Of a stretch of DNA of 64,000 nt, positions 32,484 to 41,840 are shown piece by piece. How positions within the stretch are numbered: the stretch's first letter is position 1; every line of letters begins with the position of its first letter. This DNA comes from DSWT01 sp035373625 (GTDB lineage Bacteria; Chloroflexota; Anaerolineae; B4-G1; SLSP01), in contig DAOSNS010000015.1 in assembly GCA_035373625.1 (NCBI GenBank), positions 1 through 64,000 on the forward strand, read 5' to 3'. A program made the position numbers and the translations under genes. Under the pieces are notes generated by a model. That model worked only from the letters and a program-made list of their open reading frames with translations. It was not told where the DNA came from and made no database searches.

Positions 32484-33761
32484 ATGGAACTCCTCGGTGG
32501 GCCTCTCTTTGCGGTGGCCGGGGCGGGGGAATCCCATGGGCCGGGCTATACCACCATCGTGCTCGGCTGTCCCCCCGGCCTGTGGCTGACGCGGGCCGAC
32601 ATTCAACGCCATTTGGACCGCCGCCGCCCCGGCGGCAACATCCACGGGACGCCGCGCAGTGAGGCAGACAAGGTCGTGCTGCTTTCCGGCTTATATACGG
32701 ATGATCTGGATACCCTGCTCGCCGGGCCGGACGTGCGAACCGTTGCCGATGGCGTAGAAAGCATCACCCGCACCTATGAGGCCGGTTACACCACCGGCGA
32801 ACCCATCGCCGCCGTGGTGCTCTCTGCCGCCAAACGCTCCGGCGATTACAGTCAGTTCGCCGGGCCAGAAGGTGAGGTGCGCCCCGGGCACGCCGACCTG
32901 GTGAAGTATCACCAATCGCGCGGCTTCAACGATCCGCGCGGCGGCGGGCGGGCCAGCTATCGCGCGACCGTTTCCGACGTAATCGGTGGTTCGATTGCGC
33001 GGTTGTACCTGGAGCGGCAGTTTGGGACGGTGTTCCTCTCGTCGCTGGTGCAGGTGGGGGCACTCAAGGCGTCCGCCACCCTGGCGGAGACGGTAGAACG
33101 GCTGGCTTTGCAGCACACGCAGGCACATCCCGTTCCGGCGGATGATTTGCGTCAACTCGAAGCGATGCTCGCTGCTGCCGAACTGCCCACGCTCGACGCC
33201 GATTTCGCCCGCGAGGCCGCCGCGTTGATCGAAACCGTGCGCGCGGACGGCGACTCCATCGGTGCGGTGGTGGAGGTCGTCGCGGTGAACGTCCCAGCGT
33301 TGGCCGGCGCACCGCTCTACGAGAGCCTCAAGCTGCGGCTGATGGGGACGCTCGGCGGGCTGCACGCAGCGCAAGGCGTCGAGGTCGGTTCCGGCTTCGA
33401 CGTGGTTGCGCGGCGCGGCAGCGAGAACAACGACCCGATCCGTGCGACGGGCTACCAGAGCAATCACCACGGCGGGTTGCTCGGCGGCATCACCACGGGG
33501 ATGCCGTTGGTGTGCCGCGTCGCCTTCAAGCCGACGGCCTCGATCCAGACGCCGCAGCTTTCCGTGCGTCAGAATCTCGCAGAGATCAACTTCGCGCTCA
33601 AGCGAGGTCGCCACGATCCCTGCGTTGGCGTGCGTGCAGGCGTGACATTGGAATCACGGATGGCGATTGAGTTATTGAATGCCGTGTTGATGCAGCAGAG
33701 CCGGCAGCCGTCAACGATTAGCTTTCAGCTTTTCAGCAGGGATGAAAGGAATTTCCTATGA
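32484..33761 (+). CDS. aroC: Chorismate synthase
   Basis: 425 residues. FMN-dependent elimination of phosphate from EPSP. AGAGESHGPGYTTIVLGCPP is the N-terminal flavin/substrate signature. RRRPGGNIHGTPRSEADKV, RPGHADLVKYHQSRGFNDPR with GGGRASYRATVSD, GSGFDVVARRGSENND and GLLGGITTGMPLVCRVAFKP (catalytic Asp/His regions) are all present. The last 15 residues come from a short-repeat tract (TTAGCTTTCAGCTTTTCAGC) and are not family-like. No strong ribosome site; it probably depends on vapC translation. It overlaps aroKB by ATGA. Confidence 0.95.
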   Translation: MELLGGPLFAVAGAGESHGPGYTTIVLGCPPGLWLTRADIQRHLDRRRPGGNIHGTPRSEADKVVLLSGLYTDDLDTLLAGPDVRTVADGVESITRTYEAGYTTGEPIAAVVLSAAKRSGDYSQFAGPEGEVRPGHADLVKYHQSRGFNDPRGGGRASYRATVSDVIGGSIARLYLERQFGTVFLSSLVQVGALKASATLAETVERLALQHTQAHPVPADDLRQLEAMLAAAELPTLDADFAREAAALIETVRADGDSIGAVVEVVAVNVPALAGAPLYESLKLRLMGTLGGLHAAQGVEVGSGFDVVARRGSENNDPIRATGYQSNHHGGLLGGITTGMPLVCRVAFKPTASIQTPQLSVRQNLAEINFALKRGRHDPCVGVRAGVTLESRMAIELLNAVLMQQSRQPSTISFQLFSRDERNFL

Positions 33762-35422
33762 ACCTGTGTTCACCGAGGAACTTGAACCTGATTCTTACCG
33801 GCTTCATGGGCACCGGGAAAACCACCGTCGGGCGTGAAGTGGCGCGGCGGTTGGGGCGTGCGTTTGTGGATATGGACGACGTCATCGTGGCGCGGGCGGG
33901 CAAGCCGATTCCACACATCTTTGCGGAGGATGGGGAGGCGGCGTTCCGCGCGCTCGAGGCGGCGGTGTGCATCGAGTTGAGCGCGCAGGACGGGCTGGTG
34001 ATTGCGACGGGCGGCGGCGCGCTGGTAAATCCGGCGAACCGCATCACGATGGAGCGCAGCGGCGTCGTGGTTTGTCTGGATGCGAGTCCTGACGAAATTC
34101 TGCGGCGCGTCGGCGGCAACGCCGACCGTCCGCTGCTCAACGTGCCCGACCCTGCGGCTCGCGTCGCCGAGTTGCTGACGGCCCGCCGCGACGCTTACGG
34201 CGCGCTTCCCTGGCACGTGGCGACGACCGGGCGCAGCGTGGACGATGTCACCGCGCAAGTCCTGGCGCTGGCGGAAACTATCACACTGCCTGTGCGGCAT
34301 CCCGGCGGCGAGTACCCCATCCATATCGGGCGTGGATTGTTGGCGTACCTGGGCGGGGCGTTGCGGGCGGTGGGCGTGCGCGAAGGGACGGCGGTGGCGA
34401 TTGTCACCAACACTGTGGTTGGGCCGTTATACGCGGGACGAGTGGAGACGGCGTTGCGCGAGGCGGGCTACCGGCCTTTCGTCTGTACGATTCCCGATGG
34501 CGAGCAGCACAAGACATTGGATACGGTGCGCGCCCTGTACGAGCAGTTTCTCGCGGGGCAGCTCGATCGCAGCGGTGTGGTGCTCGCGCTTGGCGGCGGC
34601 GTGACCGGCGACATCGCCGGCTTTGCCGCAGCGACATTCATGCGTGGCGTGCGCTTTGTGCAGGTACCCACGACCTTGCTCGCGATGACGGATGCCAGTG
34701 TGGGGGGCAAGACGGGCGTGGATCTACCGCAGGGCAAGAATCTCGTCGGCGCGTTCAAGCAGCCGGAGATGGTGTTGATTGACCTGAATGTGCTCGACAC
34801 GCTCCCCGAAGCCGAATTCCGTTCCGGGATGGCGGAGTTGCTAAAGCATGGGGTGATTGGGGCGCCGGAGTTAGTCCAAAGTCCAAAGTCCAAAGTCCAT
34901 AGTCGAGAATCGGCGAATCGGCGAATCGGCGAATTACGAATCACGAATCACGAATCACAAATCACCAATTACCAGTTACCGGTTACCGATCTAGCGCGGT
35001 CGTTGCGGGTGAAGATTGACATTGTGGAGGAAGATCCGTTCGAGCAGGGGCGGCGGGCGGTACTGAATTTGGGTCACACGACGGCGCACGGGTTGGAACA
35101 GGTGAGCGCGTTCACGCTGCGCCACGGCGATGCGGTGAGCATCGGGATGGTGACGGCAGCGCGGATCGCGGAGGCGTTGGGGCGTGCAGAACCGGGATTG
35201 GCGGCGCACATCGCGGATGTTTTGGCGGCGTGGGGCTTGCCGGTGACCTGTCCCCCCTACCCTGTGGATGCCATCTGGCAAGCGATGACACACGACAAGA
35301 AAAAGCAAGGCAAGGGCCTGCGCTGGATTCTGCCGCGCGCCATCGGTGATGTGACGATTGCCGACGACGTGCCGGAAACCCTGGTCAGGCAAATTCTGAT
35401 GGAGATGGGAGCGAAGGAATGA
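33758..35422 (+). CDS. aroKB: Shikimate kinase - 3-dehydroquinate synthase fusion with repeat insert
   Basis: 554 residues. Residues 1-170 are shikimate kinase: LILTGFMGTGKTTVGREVAR (P-loop), FVDMDDVIVARAGK, FRALEAAV and VIATGGGALV. Residues 185-554 are dehydroquinate synthase: VVLALGGGVTGDIAGFAAAT (NAD), VPTTLLAMTDASVGGKTGVD, LKHGVIG, NLGHTTAHGLEQ (zinc His) and MTHDKKKQGKGLRWILP. Between GVIGAPELV and LARSLRVKIDIVEEDPFEQG, about 38 residues made of repeat words (RRIGELRITNHESQITNYQL) are inserted, encoded by 34874-34989. This is a loop between catalytic helices, so tolerance is plausible. The fusion unites steps 2 and 5 of the pathway. Confidence 0.94.
   Translation: MNLCSPRNLNLILTGFMGTGKTTVGREVARRLGRAFVDMDDVIVARAGKPIPHIFAEDGEAAFRALEAAVCIELSAQDGLVIATGGGALVNPANRITMERSGVVVCLDASPDEILRRVGGNADRPLLNVPDPAARVAELLTARRDAYGALPWHVATTGRSVDDVTAQVLALAETITLPVRHPGGEYPIHIGRGLLAYLGGALRAVGVREGTAVAIVTNTVVGPLYAGRVETALREAGYRPFVCTIPDGEQHKTLDTVRALYEQFLAGQLDRSGVVLALGGGVTGDIAGFAAATFMRGVRFVQVPTTLLAMTDASVGGKTGVDLPQGKNLVGAFKQPEMVLIDLNVLDTLPEAEFRSGMAELLKHGVIGAPELVQSPKSKVHSRESANRRIGELRITNHESQITNYQLPVTDLARSLRVKIDIVEEDPFEQGRRAVLNLGHTTAHGLEQVSAFTLRHGDAVSIGMVTAARIAEALGRAEPGLAAHIADVLAAWGLPVTCPPYPVDAIWQAMTHDKKKQGKGLRWILPRAIGDVTIADDVPETLVRQILMEMGAKE
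34874..34989. repeat. In-frame composite repeat inside aroKB
   Basis: GTCCAAAGTCCAAAGTCCA is followed by CGGCGAATCGGCGAATTACG, ACGAATCACGAATCACAAAT, then ACCAGTTACCGGTTACCG. At least three repeat-word families are joined end to end, in frame and stop-free. Confidence 0.85.
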
Positions 35423-37200
35423 AGGACGAATGGCAAATGGCAAATGGCGAATTGGCGAATCATGAATCACGAATCATGAATCGTAAATCAATCTCCAAAA
35501 TCGAAAATCAAAAATCTAAAATCCTCGTGTTGCACGGGCCGAACTTGAATTTGTTGGGGCGGCGGGAGCCGGAAACGTATGGGCGGGTGACGTTGGACGA
35601 AATCAATGCGGCATTGTTGCAAGCCGCGGAGGGGCGTGCCGAGCTGCGTATCCTGCAATCCAACAGCGAGGGCGCATTGATTGACGCCCTGCATGCGGCT
35701 ATGGACTGGGCCGACGGCGTGTTGATCAATCCCGGCGGCTACACCCATACCAGCGTCGCGCTGCGGGATGCGATTGCCGGGACGGGGCTCCCCACGGTCG
35801 AGGTGCATCTCTCCAACATCCATGCCCGCGAAGAATTCCGCCACAAATCCCTGCTCGCGCCGGTCTGCGTCGGCCAGATCTGCGGCTTTGGCTGGCGGAG
35901 CTATGTGTTGGGATTGGAGGCGTTGTTGGAGCGAATGGCAAATAGCAAATGGCAAATGGCGAATGGCGAATCGGCGAATCACGAATCACGAATCACGAAT
36001 CACAAATCATCTGTCCCGCAACCTGCAACCTGTAACCTGCAACCTGCACAACGTCTGCGCAATTTGCCGCCGTATCCGTTTGCGCGATGGGAGAAGGTAG
36101 TGGCGGATGCACGCCGCGGTGACAGAACGATGATCCGGCTGGACATCGGCAACCCGGATATGCCGCCGGATGATGCTGTGATTGAAGCACTGTACGCTTC
36201 GGCGAAGAAACCCGACGTGCACGGATACTCCGGTTATCGCGGGCTGCCCGAATTTCGCCGCGCCCTTGCCGACTATTATGCCCGCCGCTTTGGCGTCATG
36301 CTCGATCCCGATAAGCATGTTGTGCCATTGCTCGGCTCAAAAGAAGGCATCGTCAACATGGCGCTGGCCTGGCTGGATGCAGGCGACCTGGCCCTCATCC
36401 CTGATCCCGGCTATGCACCCTACGCCGCCGGCGCGCGGCTGGCCGGTGCGGATTTCGTGATGTTCCCCTTGCTGGCGGAAAACAATTTTCTACCCGATTT
36501 CGATGCCATCCCTACCGATGTGGCCGACCGCGCAAAGTTGATATGGCTCAACTACCCCAACAACCCTACAGGCGCCGTCGCCGACCTGGATTTTCTGGCG
36601 CGGGCCGTGGACTTCGCCCGTCGGCACGGCATCCTGCTGTGCTACGATGCGCCGTACTGCGACATCACCTACGGTGACTATGTCGCGCCGAGCATCCTGC
36701 AGGTGGAAGGCGCATTGGATGTGGCAGTGGAGTTCAACTCGCTTTCCAAGACGTTCAACATGGCCGGCTGGCGTATGGGAATGGCCGTAGGCAATCCGGC
36801 CGCGTTGGCGGCCCTGGCGCAGGTGAAATCGAACATGGATTCGGGGCTATTTCAGCCCTTGCAAGAAGCCGCCATCGTCGCCATCACACAGACGCGACCG
36901 ACGTGGTTTGCCGCGCGCAACGCCCTCTACCGTGAACGGTTCGATATTCTCATCGAAGGGCTACAGGCACTGGGCATCACCGCGCAATGTCCGCAGGCCG
37001 CGCTTTACCTCTGGGCAGCGATTCCGGAGGGATGGGACTCCTCAGAGACTTTCGCGCGAGCGGTGATGGAGCGGACCGGCGTGGTCTTCGCGCCCGGATC
37101 GTTCTTCGGTCCGGCGGGCGAGGGGTACGTGCGTATCTCGGTGACGGCGTCTACGGAGCAGATACGGGAAGCGATGGAGAGATTGAAGAGCGGAGATTAG
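35419..37200 (+). CDS. aroQ: Type II 3-dehydroquinase fused to a class I/II aminotransferase through a repeat linker
   Basis: 593 residues. Residues 1-34 are repeat-encoded. Residues 35-172 are AroQ: ILVLHGPNLNLLGRREPETY (catalytic Tyr), ALIDALHAAMDWADGVLINP, GGYTHTSVALRDAI (Asn/His), VEVHLSNIHAREEFRHKSL. Residues 173-212 are a repeat linker (ANSKWQMANGESANHESRIT). Residues 213-593 are a PLP aminotransferase close to the DapL/LL-DAP type: LDIGNPDMPPDDAVIEAL, GSKEGIVNMALAWLDAGD, WLNYPNNPTGAVADL and the PLP lysine in NSLSKTFNMAGWRMG. By context the aminotransferase probably converts phenylpyruvate and hydroxyphenylpyruvate to Phe and Tyr. Last gene of the operon. Confidence 0.92.
   Translation: MKDEWQMANGELANHESRIMNRKSISKIENQKSKILVLHGPNLNLLGRREPETYGRVTLDEINAALLQAAEGRAELRILQSNSEGALIDALHAAMDWADGVLINPGGYTHTSVALRDAIAGTGLPTVEVHLSNIHAREEFRHKSLLAPVCVGQICGFGWRSYVLGLEALLERMANSKWQMANGESANHESRITNHKSSVPQPATCNLQPAQRLRNLPPYPFARWEKVVADARRGDRTMIRLDIGNPDMPPDDAVIEALYASAKKPDVHGYSGYRGLPEFRRALADYYARRFGVMLDPDKHVVPLLGSKEGIVNMALAWLDAGDLALIPDPGYAPYAAGARLAGADFVMFPLLAENNFLPDFDAIPTDVADRAKLIWLNYPNNPTGAVADLDFLARAVDFARRHGILLCYDAPYCDITYGDYVAPSILQVEGALDVAVEFNSLSKTFNMAGWRMGMAVGNPAALAALAQVKSNMDSGLFQPLQEAAIVAITQTRPTWFAARNALYRERFDILIEGLQALGITAQCPQAALYLWAAIPEGWDSSETFARAVMERTGVVFAPGSFFGPAGEGYVRISVTASTEQIREAMERLKSGD
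35932..36050. repeat. Repeat linker joining aroQ and the aminotransferase
   Basis: GCAAATAGCAAATGGCAAAT, GAATCACGAATCACGAATCA and TGCAACCTGTAACCTGCAAC in series. The frame stays open across about 119 bp, removing any stop between the two enzymes. Confidence 0.85.
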
Positions 37201-37952
37201 GGATTGGGGATAAGGCGTTGAGGATCGGGACGCCAGTGATAGAAAGCTATGGTAGGATGTGGGATTTCGACGGCCAGGGCGGCAATGTACCCTGAAGCCG
37301 GGACAAAACTCAGCAGCGTCCACGTTTCGGGGTGATGAGGATGGCGGCGGTCGGCGAGCAAGTGGGGCGGGGCATCCGGGTCCATCGTCACATCGAACTG
37401 ATCGAGAGGCAGGGAAACCCCCATCCCCAGGGCTTTGACGTATGCCTCCTTGCGCGTCCAGCCGGCAAAAAACGCGGCGGCGCGCTTGCTTTCGGGCAAA
37501 GCGCGAAAGGCCGCGTTTTCGTTTGTGGAAAAGAACTGCTCCACAAGCCGTGAGAAATTGTCCGGCGGGATGATCTGCTCCACATCAATACCGACCGGCC
37601 GATCGCAGGTCACGGCCAAAAGAATCAAGGCACCGGAATGGGAAAGGTTGAATTGCAACCGGGTGTGATCGGGCGCCGCCAGCGCCGGTTTCCCATAATC
37701 GTTTGTCACAAACGTCAGTTGATCAGCAGGAATGTCCAGATAACGGCTGAGAATGTCACGCAACCCGCCATGGGCCACCACAAAGCGTTCGCGGTGTTCC
37801 GGCAAGCGAAACCGGTCGGCGCGAGCGCGTTCCCCGGCAGAGAGCGTAGCTTCGAGATGTCGCAAGTAAGTCGGCGCGACGGGCAGATCCATCCGCCAGA
37901 CGTGAACGGCGTCGGCGGTGGGAACAGAGAGGTCAGCAGGGCTACACCACAT
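37197..37952 (-). CDS. 4'-phosphopantetheinyl transferase, Sfp type
   Basis: 251 residues. Attaches phosphopantetheine from CoA to carrier proteins of fatty-acid, polyketide or peptide synthases. FNLSHSGALILLAVTCDRPV (CoA-binding His), GIDVEQIIPPDNF (metal Asp/Glu) and FFAGWTRKEAYVKALGMGVS (WxxKEA) are the three family motifs. The length fits the double-domain Sfp class. It converges on the aromatic operon and shares its last 4 nt with it. No synthase genes are in the window. Confidence 0.92.
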   Translation of the reverse strand: MWCSPADLSVPTADAVHVWRMDLPVAPTYLRHLEATLSAGERARADRFRLPEHRERFVVAHGGLRDILSRYLDIPADQLTFVTNDYGKPALAAPDHTRLQFNLSHSGALILLAVTCDRPVGIDVEQIIPPDNFSRLVEQFFSTNENAAFRALPESKRAAAFFAGWTRKEAYVKALGMGVSLPLDQFDVTMDPDAPPHLLADRRHPHHPETWTLLSFVPASGYIAALAVEIPHPTIAFYHWRPDPQRLIPNP

Positions 37953-37979
37953 TTCTCTTATCTCCTCAGCAAGTAGTTG

Positions 37980-38007
37980 TTGACAACTTTTTAACTTATG
38001 CTAGACT
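37980..38007 (+). promoter_or_regulatory. Candidate promoter for cpaB
   Basis: Perfect TTGACA, 16 bp spacer, TAGACT, about 155 bp upstream of cpaB. The local sequence is AT-rich. Confidence 0.55.
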
Positions 38008-38162
38008 AGTTACAGTTGTTGGAGTTACATACTCTATTTTTGGGGCAGGAGTTTAGGTCAGAGAAGCCTGAGGACGTTTCTATGGTTAATCCTGCAGACT
38101 TGCTCTGAAGAACAAAACTGTAACGGTTCAATGTATCCAAAACAATCTCACTGGAGGGGAGT

Positions 38163-39263
38163 ATGCGTGGAAAAAAGGCACTTGTTACTATTCTTATCAT
38201 CATCATCATTATTGGCATACTCTTTATAGGCTATTTCTTATTAACCAGAACAAAAAAGGGAGCTGAACAAGAACCTCAGATTGTTACAACTGAGACACCA
38301 CCTCCCACCTACAATATTGTAGTTTCGGCCCAAGATCCAATCCCGCGCGGATGGCGTTTCCAAAGCGGTGATAACGCAGCAACCGTACAACAATGGCCAG
38401 CTGAGGCTTTGCCTCCCTCCGGTTATTTAACTTCACTGGACCAACTCAACAATAAATATGCAGCCACCGACATCCCCATAGGCACGCCAATCCTGGAAAA
38501 TATGCTGTCAGAAGCCCCCATTGCGCCTTTTCCGGCAGGACGTGTAGCGTATGGGATCCCTATGGACGTTCAAGGCGGCGTGGGCTGGCACATTCAAGAA
38601 GGTGATCATGTTGATGTTTTAGCAGCCATTGAGCTGGTGAATGTGGATCCCGAATTCCAGAGCAAGATGCCCAATTTGTTCCAAACGCTACCTGAGCCTA
38701 ACGTTGAAAATCCTACACCCTCCCTTAGCGGTGTATATGGGCGTTTCGGGACTTTGCCTAACGGCATGGCCAGCATGATTCTTCCCAATGGCGATCCTTA
38801 TCCCCAGGTATTTGTGCAGATGACTGTACAAGATGCCATCGTATGGCGTATTGGCGCACAGTACACTATTGAAGAGACCCCTGCAGCTCCCCAAGAGGCC
38901 GCGGCAGCCCCTACGCCGGCGAGCGGTGGTGGAATCGTAATGCAGTCACAAGGTGCTGCTGCCACGCCGGTAGCGCAAACTCTGACAAACCAACGGGGAG
39001 ATATTGAATTGGTAACGTTGCTTGTCGCGCCACAAGACGCGCTTATCTTAAAGTACCTTTATGAAATCGGTGCTGACTTAGACCTGGTGATCCGCGCTCC
39101 CAACGACACCGCAACCTGGCGCACCAGTCCGGTATGGAGTCGCTATGTTTTAGAGTTCTACCAAATCCCGCAGACCGGCTCCGATCTGCCGGTGGCTACC
39201 ACCCCCCTGCGGACTCCCCTGGAGCTAACACCAGTGGCCACTCCCCCGCCGGCGCAGCAATAA
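38163..39263 (+). CDS. cpaB: CpaB/RcpC-like Flp pilus assembly protein (SAF domain)
   Basis: 366 residues. One N-terminal membrane anchor (VTILIIIIIIGILFIGYFLL), then a SAF domain (about 48-120: TYNIVVSAQDPIPRGWRFQS ... TDIPIGTPILENML) and the RcpC region (RVAYGIPMDVQGGVGWHIQE, GDHVDVLAAIELV). A Pro/Ala/Thr-rich linker near 240-270 and a low-complexity C-terminus follow. CpaB helps the secretin and periplasmic steps of Tad pilus assembly, which is odd if this lineage has one membrane. GGAGGGGAG precedes the ATG. Other Tad core genes (tadA/B/C, flp) are not in the window. Confidence 0.82.
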   Translation: MRGKKALVTILIIIIIIGILFIGYFLLTRTKKGAEQEPQIVTTETPPPTYNIVVSAQDPIPRGWRFQSGDNAATVQQWPAEALPPSGYLTSLDQLNNKYAATDIPIGTPILENMLSEAPIAPFPAGRVAYGIPMDVQGGVGWHIQEGDHVDVLAAIELVNVDPEFQSKMPNLFQTLPEPNVENPTPSLSGVYGRFGTLPNGMASMILPNGDPYPQVFVQMTVQDAIVWRIGAQYTIEETPAAPQEAAAAPTPASGGGIVMQSQGAAATPVAQTLTNQRGDIELVTLLVAPQDALILKYLYEIGADLDLVIRAPNDTATWRTSPVWSRYVLEFYQIPQTGSDLPVATTPLRTPLELTPVATPPPAQQ

Positions 39264-39283
39264 AAACAAAACGCAACGAGCAG

Positions 39284-39328
39284 CAACAATCCCGTCCCTG
39301 TTGATCCCAGGGACGGGATTGTTGTTCT
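39284..39328 (+). terminator. Strong intrinsic terminator after cpaB
   Basis: CAACAATCCCGTCCCTG, TTGATCC loop, CAGGGACGGGATTGTTG, then TTCT. A 17-bp perfect stem 20 nt after the stop. 39329-39542 shows no gene or clear signal. Confidence 0.85.
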
Positions 39329-39542
39329 ATACGACCTGAGCCACCACGTTGAGTCTGGTCAAAGACCAACTTAAACCAGGACAAGGCTCAAGTATCCAGG
39401 CCCTTACATAAACCGGTGAAACCTGATAATCTCTCCGTTGAGTGTCGCCGGGCTGTCTTTAACCACAGTCCCATGCTCCTGGGAAGCACCATAAACATGA
39501 AAATACCGGCTATTTTCAGACCAGACGTAGCTTTTACTCCCC

Positions 39543-41762
39543 TTACTCAACCAGACGCAAGAAGATGCGGTTGTATAGTTCATCGAAGATCGGGTCGAGT
39601 TGTTCAGGACGGGGCGCGTGGCGATGAACGCCACCGGTCATCTCAGCAATAAACTGCATCAACTCAACATCTGCCGACGCACCCAACGTGATCGTGAAAA
39701 GAACGATTCCATTATCACGTGCCTGCCGCGCATAGAAGACGACACAGTCTTTAGCCTGATCATTACTAGTATTGCCACTATTGTGAGGCCAGAAATCCTG
39801 AGCATAACAGGCCGGGTCCAGCCCACCCACCTGATTTGCCTCACCATCGGTCATTAAAATCATAATATGCGCGGCCCCCGGTCGTCCATAATGGCCACTT
39901 TGATGGCTCAAGACCTGTATCCCAAACAGAATCGCTTGACCAATATTCGTCGAACCGCCAGCGTGTAAACTGTCCAGTGAAGCGATAACCGTGTTATTGA
40001 TCACCGACTGGTTACAATTGGCCACGCCACGCTTACGCACACACTCCAATTCGTTGCGAATTGTGGCATTGGTGTTATACGATACCAACCCAATCTGGTC
40101 ATACTGGGGGTCCATACGTAACACAAAACGCTTGGCAGCTTCCACAGCACCACGAATAGGTTGTTCGTCATCATAAATATCGTCGGTATAGCGATAGTTC
40201 TGTGGGGCTTCTGGTGGGAACCCCGGCAGTACACAATGAGGAGGTTGGTTGCCCCCCGGCCCACCGGGATAACCACCAAAGCGCGCATCACAGGGGTCGC
40301 AAGCCGAACCAGTACGGTTATTATCAAGTGCTGAGGAATTCAGCACTTGCGTTGCGAATGCCGTATCTGCGTTCTGAGCATTTTGGGGTGTACGGCTATC
40401 GGTAGTCACAATAATCCGGTCCACATCGAACCCCGACGATCCGGCCCACAAATGAAGAGTATGGGAGCTGCCGGCCATCAAAGTTCCCAATGAACCCAGG
40501 CGCACCCAACGCCAGTCGCCAGAGTTTGCACCATTGTAAGTATTGCTGGCGCCGGTAAAACTTTGGGTACCATCTCCGGTCACCGAAGCTGGTGCGTTAT
40601 TATCCAATCCCCACATCACCATTCCCCCCTGCCCACGCAGCCACACATACCATGTCGCCGATGAAGGGGAAGAGGGCATCGTGAAATCATAATCCACCCG
40701 TGGGGCAGGGAAGGGGCCACCGTTATTGAGCACCCAGGCTGCACGTGAACACATTCCCCCATTTGTGAGATCGGCCAACGTACAGCTGACACCCGTACCA
40801 TAACTGGTGTAGTTATAATAGGGAAAATGGGAGATATAGGCCCCGTAGGCATCGCGGCCAAGTGCACCGGCACCACCGCTAGCATTCTTATGCCAGCTTG
40901 GCGCCTGACTGCCGTTGCGTTGCATAACCCAATATGTCATACCCTGCGAATACCCTTCTCGGTCATAGGGTACATTGTTATTGCTGTATTCCTCCGCCTC
41001 AATGATGATATATTTATTGCCACTGTAAGTCAATGGTGCATTGCCACTGCAATGCGCCGGAGGGCCGCTGGCCGGCCCGTTCCACGGTAGCGGCCAACGA
41101 TTGCCGTCCGGATAGGCGACACCCGTCCGGGGTGACCAGCATCCATAGCACAACGTGTCAAATTCCATAGAGCCGGAATTATCATACACCAACACCACAT
41201 CCAGGTTGTTGATGTTTTCGGCCACAGCACGCCCACTAACACGTAAGTCGCGAAAGCCCAAGACACGCATAAAGAAAACCGGAGAGGCCTGTTGCACAAT
41301 GACCTCAATACGACTGGCGGTGTCAGGGTTAAAAACATTATCACGATAGGGTACCGTATTGATGACGATAACACGCTGCGCGTCCTCAGCTCCCGGCCCA
41401 GCCACATAGCTTTCAGGGTAACCGGAATTGATTTCAACACGCGTTTCAGGATTACTACAACTATAAAGCAAAACACCATTCACCCTTTGTACCTGCAGGC
41501 CACATGGATAGCCGTTCGCCTCAAGATACTCCAAGGCCCGTACCTGAGCCGCCGCTTCCAAAGGCAATTCACTGGCAGCCGCCAAAGCAGCGGCATCTGC
41601 GGCACGGCGTGCCCTTACACGGTCCACATACGATAGGCCAACATCTACTGCAATCCCGGCAAATCCTATCAACACAAAAATGGAAAAGGCAAGCAGGACG
41701 AGACTTTGTCCTTTCTCGCTCTCTGCCTTTCGATGCCAGTTTATCCTTTTCATCTTCTTCAT
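39543..41762 (-). CDS. TadG-like pilus protein with VWA domain interrupted by a carbohydrate-binding-like domain
   Basis: 739 residues from ATG 41762, 5 nt after AGGAGGA. Residues 15-45 form the TadG/TadE anchor (GQSLVLLAFSIFVLIGFAGI; E is replaced by L, so not TadE-like processing). A Flp-associated region follows. VWA starts at VVLVYDNSGSM (MIDAS) near 205, but its next helix (IRGAVEAAKRFVLRMDPQYD) comes only about 330 residues later, then IMILMTDGEAN (second MIDAS loop). The inserted block contains YIIIEAEEYSNN and WRWVRLGSLGTLMAGSSHTL then LHLWAGSSGFDVDRIIV, the pattern of a CBM6/35-like beta-sandwich. A metal-dependent adhesive pilus-associated protein is likely. Confidence 0.8.
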   Translation of the reverse strand: MKKMKRINWHRKAESEKGQSLVLLAFSIFVLIGFAGIAVDVGLSYVDRVRARRAADAAALAAASELPLEAAAQVRALEYLEANGYPCGLQVQRVNGVLLYSCSNPETRVEINSGYPESYVAGPGAEDAQRVIVINTVPYRDNVFNPDTASRIEVIVQQASPVFFMRVLGFRDLRVSGRAVAENINNLDVVLVYDNSGSMEFDTLCYGCWSPRTGVAYPDGNRWPLPWNGPASGPPAHCSGNAPLTYSGNKYIIIEAEEYSNNNVPYDREGYSQGMTYWVMQRNGSQAPSWHKNASGGAGALGRDAYGAYISHFPYYNYTSYGTGVSCTLADLTNGGMCSRAAWVLNNGGPFPAPRVDYDFTMPSSPSSATWYVWLRGQGGMVMWGLDNNAPASVTGDGTQSFTGASNTYNGANSGDWRWVRLGSLGTLMAGSSHTLHLWAGSSGFDVDRIIVTTDSRTPQNAQNADTAFATQVLNSSALDNNRTGSACDPCDARFGGYPGGPGGNQPPHCVLPGFPPEAPQNYRYTDDIYDDEQPIRGAVEAAKRFVLRMDPQYDQIGLVSYNTNATIRNELECVRKRGVANCNQSVINNTVIASLDSLHAGGSTNIGQAILFGIQVLSHQSGHYGRPGAAHIMILMTDGEANQVGGLDPACYAQDFWPHNSGNTSNDQAKDCVVFYARQARDNGIVLFTITLGASADVELMQFIAEMTGGVHRHAPRPEQLDPIFDELYNRIFLRLVE

Positions 41763-41840
41763 CTTCGTCCTCCTAAAACCACCACTTACAATAATAATCG
41801 TTTCCAATATCCTCGATCATGTCCGCCCCCCGACCCAGAC

